This document shows, piece after piece, positions 15,180 through 23,046 of a DNA stretch of 26,194 nucleotides. Every line of letters starts with the position of its first letter. The first letter of the stretch is position 1. Both the position numbers and the translations under genes were made by a program. The DNA is from GCA-2686265 sp036010965 (GTDB taxonomy: Bacteria > Planctomycetota > UBA1135 > GCA-002686595): positions 1 through 26,194 of the forward strand of contig DASCMO010000131.1 of NCBI GenBank assembly GCA_036010965.1, given 5' to 3'. Below the pieces are notes generated by a model. That model worked only from the letters and a program-made list of their open reading frames with translations. It searched no databases and was not told the origin of the DNA.

Positions 15180-15959
15180 GTGTTGAGCGCCAGGCGCACC
15201 TTCCGTGATCACGAGGCCGACCAGGCAGCGGGCGTGCGCGCCTTCTACCGCGAGCACAACGCGCGCCAGACCCTCGAGTTCTCCCTGGCGAAGCAGGCCG
15301 AGTACCTTCCTCCGCGGCGCATGCGCGCGGGGCTGTGGGAGGTGATGGAGCGCCTCGAGGCCGTCGTCGACGAGAGCGACCCCGACACGGACCTGCCGCA
15401 GACCGTGCACGCCTTCCAGACGGCCGAGGCCCTGCGTCGGGCGGACCAGCCGGACTGGCTGATCCTGGTCGGCCTCGTGCACGACATGGGAAAGCTCCTG
15501 TGCCTGTTCGGCGAGCCGCAGTGGGCCGTGGTCGGGGACACCTTCCCCGTCGGCTGCGCCTTCTCCGATCTGATCGTCGAGAGCGCCGCCTTCGCTCCCA
15601 ACCCCGACCGCACAGACCCGCGACTCTCCACGCCCCTGGGCCTCTACGAAGCCGGCTGCGGCCTCGCCGCCGTGCACTTCTCCTGGGGACACGACGAGTA
15701 CATCTTCGGGGTCCTCGGGCGACACTTGCCCGAGGAGGCCGCCTACATCCTGCGCACCCACTCCTTCTACGCCGGTCACAGCCACGGCGCCTACACGGAC
15801 CTGCTCGACGAGCGTGACCGGCGACTCCTGCCCGGCGTGCGCGAGTTCAGCTCCTTCGACCTGTACTCCAAGGCGGCCGCCTCCCCCGACATCGCAACCC
15901 TGCGCCCCTACTACGAGGACCTGGCCGCCGCCTACCTGCCCGACGAGATCGACTGGTGA
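15180..15959 (+). CDS. Myo-inositol oxygenase
   Basis: This non-haem di-iron enzyme of the HD-domain superfamily oxidises myo-inositol with O2 to D-glucuronate in the cytoplasm. The 259 residues align well with animal MIOX from memory: the VDESDPDTDLP stretch (63-73), HAFQTAE (77-83), HDMGK (101-105), LFGEPQWAVVGDTFPVGC (109-126), SWGHDEY (168-174), THSFYAGH (193-200) and FSSFDLYSK (223-231). The ligands known from mouse MIOX are all present (H77, H101, D102, H171, H194, D227), with the substrate lysine K105. The start is GTG; the N-terminus is family-like from FRDHEADQ. No other inositol genes are nearby. Glucuronate could feed uronate catabolism or polysaccharide synthesis. Confidence 0.95.
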   Translation: MLSARRTFRDHEADQAAGVRAFYREHNARQTLEFSLAKQAEYLPPRRMRAGLWEVMERLEAVVDESDPDTDLPQTVHAFQTAEALRRADQPDWLILVGLVHDMGKLLCLFGEPQWAVVGDTFPVGCAFSDLIVESAAFAPNPDRTDPRLSTPLGLYEAGCGLAAVHFSWGHDEYIFGVLGRHLPEEAAYILRTHSFYAGHSHGAYTDLLDERDRRLLPGVREFSSFDLYSKAAASPDIATLRPYYEDLAAAYLPDEIDW

Positions 15960-15965
15960 GCGGGG

Positions 15966-15983
15966 CCGGCGCGCTCGCGCCGG
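15966..15983. terminator. GC-rich hairpin between convergent gene ends
   Basis: CCGGCGC (15966-15972) pairs with GCGCCGG (15977-15983) around GCTC, starting 6 bases after the inositol oxygenase stop. No T-run follows on the plus strand. It sits exactly between that gene and the convergent gene remnant, so it may be the remnant's old terminator now shared. Confidence 0.5.
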
Positions 15984-15984
15984 T

Positions 15985-16098
15985 TCAGGGATTGAACGCG
16001 ATCGTCAATCCGCTGGTCAGGTTGAAGCCCGAACCACACGGGTCGGCGCTCGGATCGCGGTACCAGCCCTGGAAGTGCCTGGTCGTGCCCGGCCTTGG
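15985..16098 (-). pseudogene. C-terminal remnant of a secreted-module gene
   Basis: A 37-codon minus-strand stretch with its own stop (TGA, 15987-15985) encodes RPGTTRHFQGWYRDP, then SGFNLTSGLTIAFNP. It matches the end of the module in the 345-residue secreted protein (NFQCWYRDP ... SGFNFSDALSVSFCP) residue by residue, including the position of the stop. An in-frame stop lies immediately upstream (16101-16099), and the sequence beyond is only the leader and antisense of the aminomethyltransferase gene. No start codon or signal peptide is possible. Most of the gene has therefore been deleted, leaving only its tail. Codon bias is still high, so the loss may be fairly recent. Confidence 0.8.
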
Positions 16099-16182
16099 TC
16101 ACGAAGCTCGTCCGCGGGGATCGCTATTGGAGACGCCCGGCCCTAGATTGCTGCAAGTCCTCGCCTGCCTGGCTACCCAGCG

Positions 16183-17400
16183 ATGCCCGTCGAAAGCCCC
16201 TTCCACGCGCGCACCGCGCCGCTCTGCCACAGCTACCGCTGGAAGGAGTGGGCTGGGCGACTCGCGGTCTGCTCCTACGGGACGGTCGTGGATCCGGAAT
16301 ACCTCGCCCTGCGCCACGCCAGCGGCCTGCTCGACGTCTCACCCCTGTTCAAGTACGAGGTCAGCGGCCCGGACGCGGCCGCCCTGCTCTCGTGGGTCTG
16401 GACGCGCGATGTGGCACGCCTCGAGCCGGGAATGGTCGCCTACGGATGCTGGTGCGACGAGCGCGGCAAGGTCGTCGATGACGGCACGGTCGCCTGCCTC
16501 GAGGCCGACCGCTACCGCATGACCGCGGCCGAACCGAACCTGCGCTGGCTGATGCAACAAGCGCGTGGATTCGACGTCGCCGTCAGCGACGAGAGCGAGC
16601 GCATCGCGGCCCTCGCCCTCCAGGGCCCGACCTCGCGCCGCGTCCTGCGCGAGCTGTGCGGCGAGGAGCCCGCCAACCTGGACTTCTTCCGCGGCACGCG
16701 CGTGCGCTTCGGCAGTCTCGACTTCGACGTGACGCGCACGGGCTACACCGGCGACCTGGGCTTCGAGCTGTGGGTCGAGGCCACGCGCGCCCTCGAGCTC
16801 TGGGACGCGGTGATCGACGCCGGAGGCGACCACGGCCTGATGCCCGTCGGGCTCGACGCCCTCGACATCACGCGCATCGAGGCCGGTTTTCTGCTCGCGG
16901 GGGTCGACTACATCGGCGCCCGCTCCGCGCTCGTCCCCTTCCAGACGTCGAGCCCCTTCGAGCTCGGCCTGGGCTGGGCGGTGCACCTCGAACGGGGGCC
17001 CTTCGTGGGGCGCGACGCCCTGCTCTGCGAGCAGCGCGCGGGATCGCCAGAAGCCCTGGTGGGACTGGTCGCCGACTGGGAGGCGATCGAGGAGCTCCAC
17101 GCCCGCCACGGTCTGCCCCCCGACCTCCCGACCCACGCCTGGCGCGAGGCGCTGCCCGTGTTCGCCGGCGGGCGCCAGGTAGGGCGCGCGACCAGTGGCA
17201 CCTGGTCTGCGACCCTCAAGCAGAGCCTGGCCCTGGCCACGGTGGAGGCGAAGCACTCGGCCCTCGGGACGCTGCTGGAGATGGAGCTGACGGTCGCCTA
17301 CGAGCGCCACACCGTGCCCGCAACGGTGGTCGCGCGCCCCTTCCTCGACCCCCCTCGGAAGAAGGCGCGCGCCCGGCCGCCCGAGGAGCAGGCCTACTGA
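16183..17400 (+). CDS. GcvT-family folate-dependent aminomethyltransferase
   Basis: This protein has the fold of the glycine-cleavage T-protein, which moves a one-carbon unit from an aminomethyl or methyl donor to tetrahydrofolate. The 405 residues include LRHASGLLDVSPLFKYEVSG (43-62), DERGKVVDDG (92-101, the region of the catalytic aspartate), ALQGPTSRRVL (145-155), TRTGYTGDLGFELWV (184-198) and ITRIEAGFLLAGVDY (229-243). An RPF...P-K-K basic tail ends it. No gcvH or gcvP lies nearby. Instead, two FAD oxidoreductase genes follow with one-base TGATG overlaps, so it is probably not the housekeeping T-protein. It may belong to a demethylation pathway like those of dimethylglycine, sarcosine or DMSP. 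The start at 16183 lacks a Shine-Dalgarno site; TAGATT at 16144-16149 is a possible -10 box. Confidence 0.88.
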   Translation: MPVESPFHARTAPLCHSYRWKEWAGRLAVCSYGTVVDPEYLALRHASGLLDVSPLFKYEVSGPDAAALLSWVWTRDVARLEPGMVAYGCWCDERGKVVDDGTVACLEADRYRMTAAEPNLRWLMQQARGFDVAVSDESERIAALALQGPTSRRVLRELCGEEPANLDFFRGTRVRFGSLDFDVTRTGYTGDLGFELWVEATRALELWDAVIDAGGDHGLMPVGLDALDITRIEAGFLLAGVDYIGARSALVPFQTSSPFELGLGWAVHLERGPFVGRDALLCEQRAGSPEALVGLVADWEAIEELHARHGLPPDLPTHAWREALPVFAGGRQVGRATSGTWSATLKQSLALATVEAKHSALGTLLEMELTVAYERHTVPATVVARPFLDPPRKKARARPPEEQAY

Positions 17401-18989
17401 TGGCGACGCGCCACGATGCGATCGTTATCGGCGGCGGGCACAACGGCCTGGTGTGCGCCGCCTACCTGGCACGCGCCGGACGGCGAGTGCTCGTGCTCGA
17501 ACGACGCCACGTCCTGGGGGGCGCGGCGGTCAGCGAGGAGGTCTTCCCCGGCTTCACCTTCTCGGTCTGCTCCTACGTGGTGAGCCTGCTACGCCCCTGG
17601 ATCATTCGCGACCTCGACCTGCCGCGCCACGGCCTGCGGATTCTGCCCCTGGACTGCTCCTTCTCGCCCCTTCCCGACGGGCGCTCCCTCGCGCGCTGGA
17701 GCGACCCCGAGCAGACGCGGCGCGAGATCGAGGTCTTCAGCAAGACCGACGCCGAGGTCTACCCCGAGTACGGCCGCACGATGATGCAGATGGGTCGCAT
17801 CGTCAAACCGCTGATCGACGCGCCCGCGCCCCGGCCGACCTCCCTGCACCCCGGCCACATGCTCGAGATCCTGAGACACGGCCGGCGCCTGCAAGCGCTG
17901 CCGCGTTCCTTGCGCACGCGCTTCTTGCAGATGATGACCATGAGCGCGGCCGACTTCCTCGATCTGTGGTTCGAGTCGGACGTGTTGAAGGCCCCCATGA
18001 GCGTCTCCGGCATCATCGGCACCTACCAGGGCGTGCGCTCGCCGGGCACCGCCTACGTGCTGCTGCACCACTACATGGGCGAGATCGACGGCGCCTTCCG
18101 CGCCTGGGGATTCGCGCGCGGCGGCACCGGGGCGGTCAGCATGGCCATCGCCGGGGCAGCGCGCGAGGCGGGCTGTGAGATCCGAACCGAGAGCGCGGTC
18201 GAGCGCGTGCTCGTGCGCGGCGGCGAGGCGCACGGCGTGCTGCTCGAGGGAGGCGAGGAGCTGCAGGCCCGCACCGTCATCTCCGCCGTCGACCCGCGCC
18301 TGACCTTCCTGGGCCTCGTGGGTGAAGAGCACCTGCCCGACGACCTGTGCGAGCGCATGCGGCACTTCAAGCTGCGCGGCAGTTCGGGCAAGGTGAACCT
18401 GGCCCTCGACCACCTGCCGGAGTTCACCTCACGGCCGGGGATCGGGCCTCACATGCGCGGCGACGTGGCCATCGGGCCCTCGATCGACTACCTCGAGCGC
18501 GCCTTCGACGACGCCAAGTACGGCGAGCCCTCGCGCCGGCCGTACATCAACATGGTCATCCCGTCCCTCTCGGACCCGAGCGTCGCGCCCCCGGGCAAGC
18601 ACGTCATGTCGTGCTTCGTGCAGTACGCGCCCTACCACGTGAACGGCGGCCCCGAGACCTGGCCCGAGCGCCGCGAGGCCTTCGGGGACACGGTGCTCGA
18701 GACCCTCGAGGAGCACATGCCCGGCCTGACCGCCGCCGTCCTCCACCGCCAGGTCCTCACGCCCTGGGACCTCGAGCAGGGGTTCGGCCTGAGCGAGGGC
18801 AACATCTTCCACGGCGAGCTGTCCCTCGACCAGCTGGCCTTCCTGCGTCCGGCCCCGGGTTGGGCCCACTACCGCACGCCGGTCGCGGGTCTGTGGATGT
18901 GCGCCTCCGGCACGCACCCCGGCGGCGGGCTGATGGGAGCGCCGGGCGCCCTGGCGGCGCGCGCCATGCTGGCGGAAGGGACGCTGTGA
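17400..18989 (+). CDS. FAD-dependent oxidoreductase, phytoene-desaturase/PYROXD2 type (copy 1)
   Basis: This is a 529-residue flavoprotein. The N-terminal dinucleotide fold reads AIVIGGGHNGLVCAAYLARA (7-26), then VLVLERRHVLGGAAVSEE (30-47). The body contains the FSVCSYVVSLLRP and SMAIAGAAREAGCEI stretches, and the C-terminal FAD motif is GLWMCASGTHPGGGLMGAPG (about 497-516). This is the CrtI-like amine-oxidase-superfamily clan; the HNG after the first glycines is typical of the PYROXD2-like branch rather than of carotenoid desaturases. No carotenoid genes are near. Its ATG overlaps the aminomethyltransferase stop by one base (TGATG) and its stop overlaps the next start in the same way, so the three proteins are likely made in fixed ratio. 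The substrate is unknown. Confidence 0.88.
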   Translation: MATRHDAIVIGGGHNGLVCAAYLARAGRRVLVLERRHVLGGAAVSEEVFPGFTFSVCSYVVSLLRPWIIRDLDLPRHGLRILPLDCSFSPLPDGRSLARWSDPEQTRREIEVFSKTDAEVYPEYGRTMMQMGRIVKPLIDAPAPRPTSLHPGHMLEILRHGRRLQALPRSLRTRFLQMMTMSAADFLDLWFESDVLKAPMSVSGIIGTYQGVRSPGTAYVLLHHYMGEIDGAFRAWGFARGGTGAVSMAIAGAAREAGCEIRTESAVERVLVRGGEAHGVLLEGGEELQARTVISAVDPRLTFLGLVGEEHLPDDLCERMRHFKLRGSSGKVNLALDHLPEFTSRPGIGPHMRGDVAIGPSIDYLERAFDDAKYGEPSRRPYINMVIPSLSDPSVAPPGKHVMSCFVQYAPYHVNGGPETWPERREAFGDTVLETLEEHMPGLTAAVLHRQVLTPWDLEQGFGLSEGNIFHGELSLDQLAFLRPAPGWAHYRTPVAGLWMCASGTHPGGGLMGAPGALAARAMLAEGTL

Positions 18990-20554
18990 TGCGCGGCGCG
19001 GCGCGACGCTTCGACTGCGTGGTGATCGGCTCGGGCGTCAACGGCCTGGCGGCCGCCACCACCCTGGCGCGCGCCGATCGACGGGTCCTGGTTTGCGAGG
19101 CCGGCGAACACCTGGGCGGGAGTTGTGCCGCCGAGGAGTTCCACCCCGGCTACCGCACGACGGGCGTGGTGCACGACGCCGCGCTCTTGCGACCCTGGGT
19201 CACGCGCGCCCTCGATCTCGAACGACACGGGCTCGTCCTGCGCAAGGCGCCGGCGTCGACCTACCTGGCGGGGCGCGACGGCGCGGGACTCTCGCTGCAC
19301 TCCGACCCGGACCGCACGCGCGAGGAGATCGCCGCCCACTCCGCGCGCGACGCCGAGCGCTACGGATCGTGGCGGGAGTTCGTGGAGCGCTTCACCCCCC
19401 TCGTGCAGCGCCTGCTCGACGGTCCACCGATCGACCCCTTCGATACACGCCCCGGCGAACTTACAGCCCTGGCCGGCGCGGGCCTCGCCCTGCGCCTGCT
19501 CGGAGGCCGGGACATGACCGAGCTGCTGCGCATCCTGCCCATGAGCCTCTCGGACTGGCTCGGCGAGTGGTTCGAGACGGACCTCCTGGCGGCGGGCATC
19601 GCGGCCCCCGGCCTCGAGGGCACCTGGATGGGCCCGCGCTCGGCGGGCAGCGTCTTCGCCTGGTTCACCCAGGAGTGCAGTCGCGGGCCGGAGGCGGCCG
19701 GCGGGCCGGCGGCGGTGGTACGCGCCCTGCTCTCGGCGGCCAACGCGGCCGGTGTCGAGTGCTGGACCGAGACCGAGGTCAGCCGCGTGTGCGTGGAGCG
19801 GGCAAGCGTGCGCGCCGTCGAGCTGAGCGACGGCCAACGCGTCGAGTGCGACACCGTCGCCGCCGCCTGCGGCCCGCGCCGGGCACTGCTCGACCTCCTG
19901 TCCCCCACGGCCCTCAATCCCGACCAGGCCGCAGCAGCGAGCTCGATCCGTTGCCGGGGAGCGATCGCCAAGCTCGACGTGGCCCTCGACGGACCCCTCG
20001 AACTCGCCGCACGCCCAGGCCTGGCCGTCGAGCGCGTGTGCACTGCCGAGGGCCTCGACGCTCTCGAGCGCGCCTTCGACGCCCTCAAGTACGACCGCGC
20101 CTCCGAACGGCCCTGGCTCGACGTACGCGTCCCCAGCCGCGCCGATCCCTCCCTGGCCCCGCCCGGACATCACGTGCTCTCCATCCTGGTGCACAACGCT
20201 CCGACGCGAGTCGAAGGCGGCTGGACCGACGAGCGACGGACGCAACTCGAGGCGCTCGCCCTGGACGCCCTCGCGGCCCATGCACCGGAACTGTCCGCGC
20301 GCAAGGTCGCCACGCGCCTCACGACGCCCGACCAGCTGGCCGAGCGCCAGCGCCTCGATGGCGGCCACCTGTATCAGGCCGAGCGCGCCCTCGACCAGTC
20401 CCTCTTCCTGCGACCGACCGACTGTTGTGGGCGCTACGCGACGCCGGTCGCGGGCCTCTTCCTGTGCGGCAGCGGCAGCCACCCCGGCGGCCCGGTCAGC
20501 GGGGCGCCCGGCGTGCTGGCCGCGCGCGCCATGCTGGCCGCGCCTCAGGGATAG
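18989..20554 (+). CDS. FAD-dependent oxidoreductase, phytoene-desaturase/PYROXD2 type (copy 2)
   Basis: This is a 521-residue paralogue of the preceding protein, alike along the full length. The FAD fold is CVVIGSGVNGLAAATTLARA (10-29), then VLVCEAGEHLGGSCAAEEF (33-51). Shared landmarks are LLRPWVTRALDLERHGL, LSDWLGEWFETDLL, the FDALKYDRASERPWL region and GLFLCGSGSHPGGPVSGAPG near the end. Divergence from copy 1 is large, so the duplication is old and each copy may have its own substrate or they may form a heterodimer. The start overlaps the copy 1 stop (TGATG). The last 10 bases overlap the end of the convergent SBBP gene, so there is no room for a terminator of its own before that gene. Confidence 0.88.
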   Translation: MRGAARRFDCVVIGSGVNGLAAATTLARADRRVLVCEAGEHLGGSCAAEEFHPGYRTTGVVHDAALLRPWVTRALDLERHGLVLRKAPASTYLAGRDGAGLSLHSDPDRTREEIAAHSARDAERYGSWREFVERFTPLVQRLLDGPPIDPFDTRPGELTALAGAGLALRLLGGRDMTELLRILPMSLSDWLGEWFETDLLAAGIAAPGLEGTWMGPRSAGSVFAWFTQECSRGPEAAGGPAAVVRALLSAANAAGVECWTETEVSRVCVERASVRAVELSDGQRVECDTVAAACGPRRALLDLLSPTALNPDQAAAASSIRCRGAIAKLDVALDGPLELAARPGLAVERVCTAEGLDALERAFDALKYDRASERPWLDVRVPSRADPSLAPPGHHVLSILVHNAPTRVEGGWTDERRTQLEALALDALAAHAPELSARKVATRLTTPDQLAERQRLDGGHLYQAERALDQSLFLRPTDCCGRYATPVAGLFLCGSGSHPGGPVSGAPGVLAARAMLAAPQG

Positions 20555-23046
20555 AACAGCACCTCGATCCCCGGCGAGAGACCGATCCCGAAGGCATCGC
20601 CGGGATCGATGAACCAGAACTGGTAACACAGGGTCTGGCCCACCATCCAGGGCCGGATCGGCACGGCGACCGTGTCGGCGCCGAAGAGGTCGGTCTGGAT
20701 CGTCGCGTGACGACTCCAGGGCGGCGCGACCAGGAGCGAGCCCCCCATGAACGGGATGTCCGCCGCGCTCTGACCGTGGAAGCACCAGCCGAACTGGAAG
20801 GGGATCGCCAGGTCGATGTAGAGCATCAGATCGTCCTCGGCCAGGCTCGGGAAGCCCCCCGTGCCGACGATCGGCGCGATGCCCTGAGAGGTCACCTTGC
20901 CGTCTCCATAGGTGAAGGGGTGACGCAGGAAGTCGATGCGCGTCACGAAGCCGTCGGCGACCTGAGCACCGCCGTGGGTGCGGTCGAAGGCGCCCGGGGT
21001 GGCCGGGAAGTTGGTCGAGAGGGTGCGTCCGGCGATCACTGCCCCGTCGTCGGCCGTGAGCGCCAGGGCGAAGCCCTCGTCGTCGTCGCCGCCGCCCAGG
21101 AAGCTCGCGTAGCGCAGCTCTCCTCCGGCGCCCAGGCGGCCGACGAAGGCGTCGGAGAGCAGGGAGAAGGCCGGGTTGTTGTCCGTGGTGTCGAAGGCCC
21201 AGGGGGTGACGGGAAAGTCCTCCGAGCGCGTCCCACCCGTCAGCACGACCTCGTCGCCCGCGGCCAGGGCCACGGCGCGCGCCCCGTCGTCCTCGCCGCC
21301 GCCCAGGAAAGTCGACCAGAGCAGGGCGCTTCCGGCGGCGTCGAGGCGCGCCGCGAAGGCGTCGCCCGCTCCGCCGTGCAGGACGCCGGGCGCCCCGGGG
21401 GTGACGGGAAAGTCGGCCGATTCGGTGCGCCCCACGACCACCGGCTCTCCGGCCGCGGCCAGGGTCACGCCCGTCGCCACCTCGCTCTGAGTACCGCCCA
21501 GGAAGGTCGACCAGACCAGGGACGCGCCGTCGCTCGCCAGGCGCGTGACGAAGGCGTCCAGGAAGTTCCCACTGCCGTTGGGGGTGGGGTCGAGGGCGCC
21601 GGAGGTGACGGGATAGTCCGCGGAGCCGGTAAAGCCCACGGCGCTCACCATCCCAGCGTCGTCCACGGCCAGGTCCAGGACGGCGTCGTTGCCCGCGCCT
21701 CCCAGAAAGGTGCTCCAGGTCAGCGACCCCAGGTCGGGGGCCAGGCGCGCCACGAAGCCGTCGCCGCCGCCGAAGCTCCCGCCTCCGTAGCCGGGATCGA
21801 AGGCCCCCGGGGTGACCGGGAAGTCCGCCGAGGTGGTCAGGCCCCCCAGCATCGGGTGCACCTCGTCGGGTGGGTCACCGGCGCTGGAGAGCTCCAGATC
21901 CGCGCCGCGCTCGTCGCCCATCCCGCCCAGGAAGGTGGAGGCCACGAGCTGCGCTCCGTCGGAGGAGAGCTGTGTGACGAAGGCGTCCGTCCCGCCGTTC
22001 CAGCTCACGTCGAAAGCGCCCGCGGTCACCGGGTAGTCCGCCGAGTCCGTCTCACCGGTCAGGTAGATCTCGTCGTGCGGACCGAGAGCCAGGCCATAGG
22101 CCGCGTCCGAGTCGCTCCCACCCAGAAAGGTGGACCACAGTGCCAGGCCGCCTCCGGAGGCGAGGCAGGTCACGACGGCGTCCACAGGGCGCGCGAGGGT
22201 GCCGTCGTAGGCGCCGAGGGTGGTCGGAAAGAGCGGGCTGCTCGTCGCCCCCACGACGAAGGTGCGGTCGGCCCAGTTGACGCGCACGGCGTTCGCCGTG
22301 TCCTCCTCCACGTCACCGAGAAAGGTAGACCATACGATTCCCGGGTCGACGGTCAGGGGCAAGGCGGCCTCCGCGCTGGTGGCCTCAAAGCCGAAGCGTC
22401 CCCCGCCCAGCAGCCGGAAGGTACAGGCGACGGCGACGGCCTCGCCGTCAGGCGCGATCGAGTACGCGCGCGGCGCGCTCTGCCGCATCTCGCCCAGGGG
22501 CGTGTGGAGCACGAGCTCGCCGGTCGGCGCGATCTCCAGGCCGAGGGCGCCCTCGCAGTGCACGATGATCCCCGCGAGAGAGGCAGCGCGCTCCAGCTCG
22601 AGGTCGTACTCGAACAGCCCTTCGCCCTCGCGCAGGAGGAGGTCGCAGCCTGGGAGCAGGCTCTCGAAGCGCACGCGCTCGAAGGTCGTCAGTCCCCCGC
22701 TCCAGCGCACCGGGTCGGCGCCGACGAAGTAGCTGCGGCGTTCGGCAGCGAGCCCCTCCCCACGGGGCCCGGGACCGGCCGCGCTCTCGAAGGTGAAGCG
22801 CAGGGCGCAGGCGCCCCCCCCGCCGGGCTCGCAGCGGTCGATCAGGAAGCCGTCGCGCAGCACCCAGCCGCAGAGGCTGCCGCGCCTGACCTGAAAACGA
22901 GCGGCCACGGGCCACTGGCCGCCGTTGGGGACGAAGCGAGGTGCGCCCTGGTGCGCGGCGACGCGCGGCGCTCCCATGCAGAGGGCGCAGAGCGCGATCG
23001 CCAGGCCCGTGGCCCGTCGCGCCTTTGAACTCTCGGAGTGCAGCAT
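20545..23046 (-). CDS. Secreted SBBP beta-propeller protein with lineage-specific C-terminal module
   Basis: This is an 833-residue exported protein. A signal peptide (RRATGLAIALCALCMGAP, cleavage near VAA-HQ) leads to an N-terminal domain (about 35-235) starting FVPNGGQWP, like the domain that usually precedes SBBP repeats. Seven SBBP repeats follow (about 237-708), each opening with a variant of WSTFLGG and containing a VTGxTxSxDFPVTPGAFD-like stretch. Seven copies suit a closed seven-bladed propeller. The last 125 residues are a divergent copy of the module in the 345-residue secreted protein (YGDGKVTSQGIAPIVG; YQFWFIDP; SPGIEVLFYP). The start at 23046 is set by the signal peptide. A binding or adhesion role is inferred. 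The stop overlaps the convergent oxidoreductase gene by 10 bases. Confidence 0.88.
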   Translation of the reverse strand: MLHSESSKARRATGLAIALCALCMGAPRVAAHQGAPRFVPNGGQWPVAARFQVRRGSLCGWVLRDGFLIDRCEPGGGGACALRFTFESAAGPGPRGEGLAAERRSYFVGADPVRWSGGLTTFERVRFESLLPGCDLLLREGEGLFEYDLELERAASLAGIIVHCEGALGLEIAPTGELVLHTPLGEMRQSAPRAYSIAPDGEAVAVACTFRLLGGGRFGFEATSAEAALPLTVDPGIVWSTFLGDVEEDTANAVRVNWADRTFVVGATSSPLFPTTLGAYDGTLARPVDAVVTCLASGGGLALWSTFLGGSDSDAAYGLALGPHDEIYLTGETDSADYPVTAGAFDVSWNGGTDAFVTQLSSDGAQLVASTFLGGMGDERGADLELSSAGDPPDEVHPMLGGLTTSADFPVTPGAFDPGYGGGSFGGGDGFVARLAPDLGSLTWSTFLGGAGNDAVLDLAVDDAGMVSAVGFTGSADYPVTSGALDPTPNGSGNFLDAFVTRLASDGASLVWSTFLGGTQSEVATGVTLAAAGEPVVVGRTESADFPVTPGAPGVLHGGAGDAFAARLDAAGSALLWSTFLGGGEDDGARAVALAAGDEVVLTGGTRSEDFPVTPWAFDTTDNNPAFSLLSDAFVGRLGAGGELRYASFLGGGDDDEGFALALTADDGAVIAGRTLSTNFPATPGAFDRTHGGAQVADGFVTRIDFLRHPFTYGDGKVTSQGIAPIVGTGGFPSLAEDDLMLYIDLAIPFQFGWCFHGQSAADIPFMGGSLLVAPPWSRHATIQTDLFGADTVAVPIRPWMVGQTLCYQFWFIDPGDAFGIGLSPGIEVLFYP
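20923..22338 (-). repeat. Seven SBBP repeats within the propeller gene
   Basis: Seven units of roughly 65-70 codons recur, marked at the protein level by VWSTFLGD, LWSTFLGG, VASTFLGG, TWSTFLGG, VWSTFLGG, LWSTFLGG and YASFLGG. DNA similarity is highest around the GTCGACCA-type and GTGACGGG-type segments, so recombination could change copy number in frame. Confidence 0.85.

Noticed and set aside
16183..17400. The aminomethyltransferase as the housekeeping gcvT
   Set aside because: gcvH and gcvP are absent and the gene is coupled to two flavoproteins. The housekeeping role cannot be fully excluded from this window.
17400..20554. The two FAD oxidoreductases as carotenoid (phytoene) desaturases
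   Set aside because: No phytoene synthase or other carotenoid gene is near, the N-terminal motif fits the PYROXD2-like branch, and coupling to a GcvT-like gene points elsewhere.
18869..20785. A minus-strand open frame of 638 codons
   Set aside because: It is antisense to the FAD oxidoreductase, whose dinucleotide-binding motifs and codon bias are unambiguous. The frame is open only because of high GC.
20923..22338. Regular repeats considered as a CRISPR array or minisatellite
   Set aside because: The period is about 200 bases, the units are degenerate and in frame, and each encodes an SBBP blade.
19093..23028. A plus-strand open frame of 1311 codons
   Set aside because: It runs through the second FAD oxidoreductase in a wrong frame and then antisense to the SBBP gene. 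Its sequence is an Arg/Pro/Gly/His-rich shadow without domains; the sense genes have clear motifs and signal peptides.
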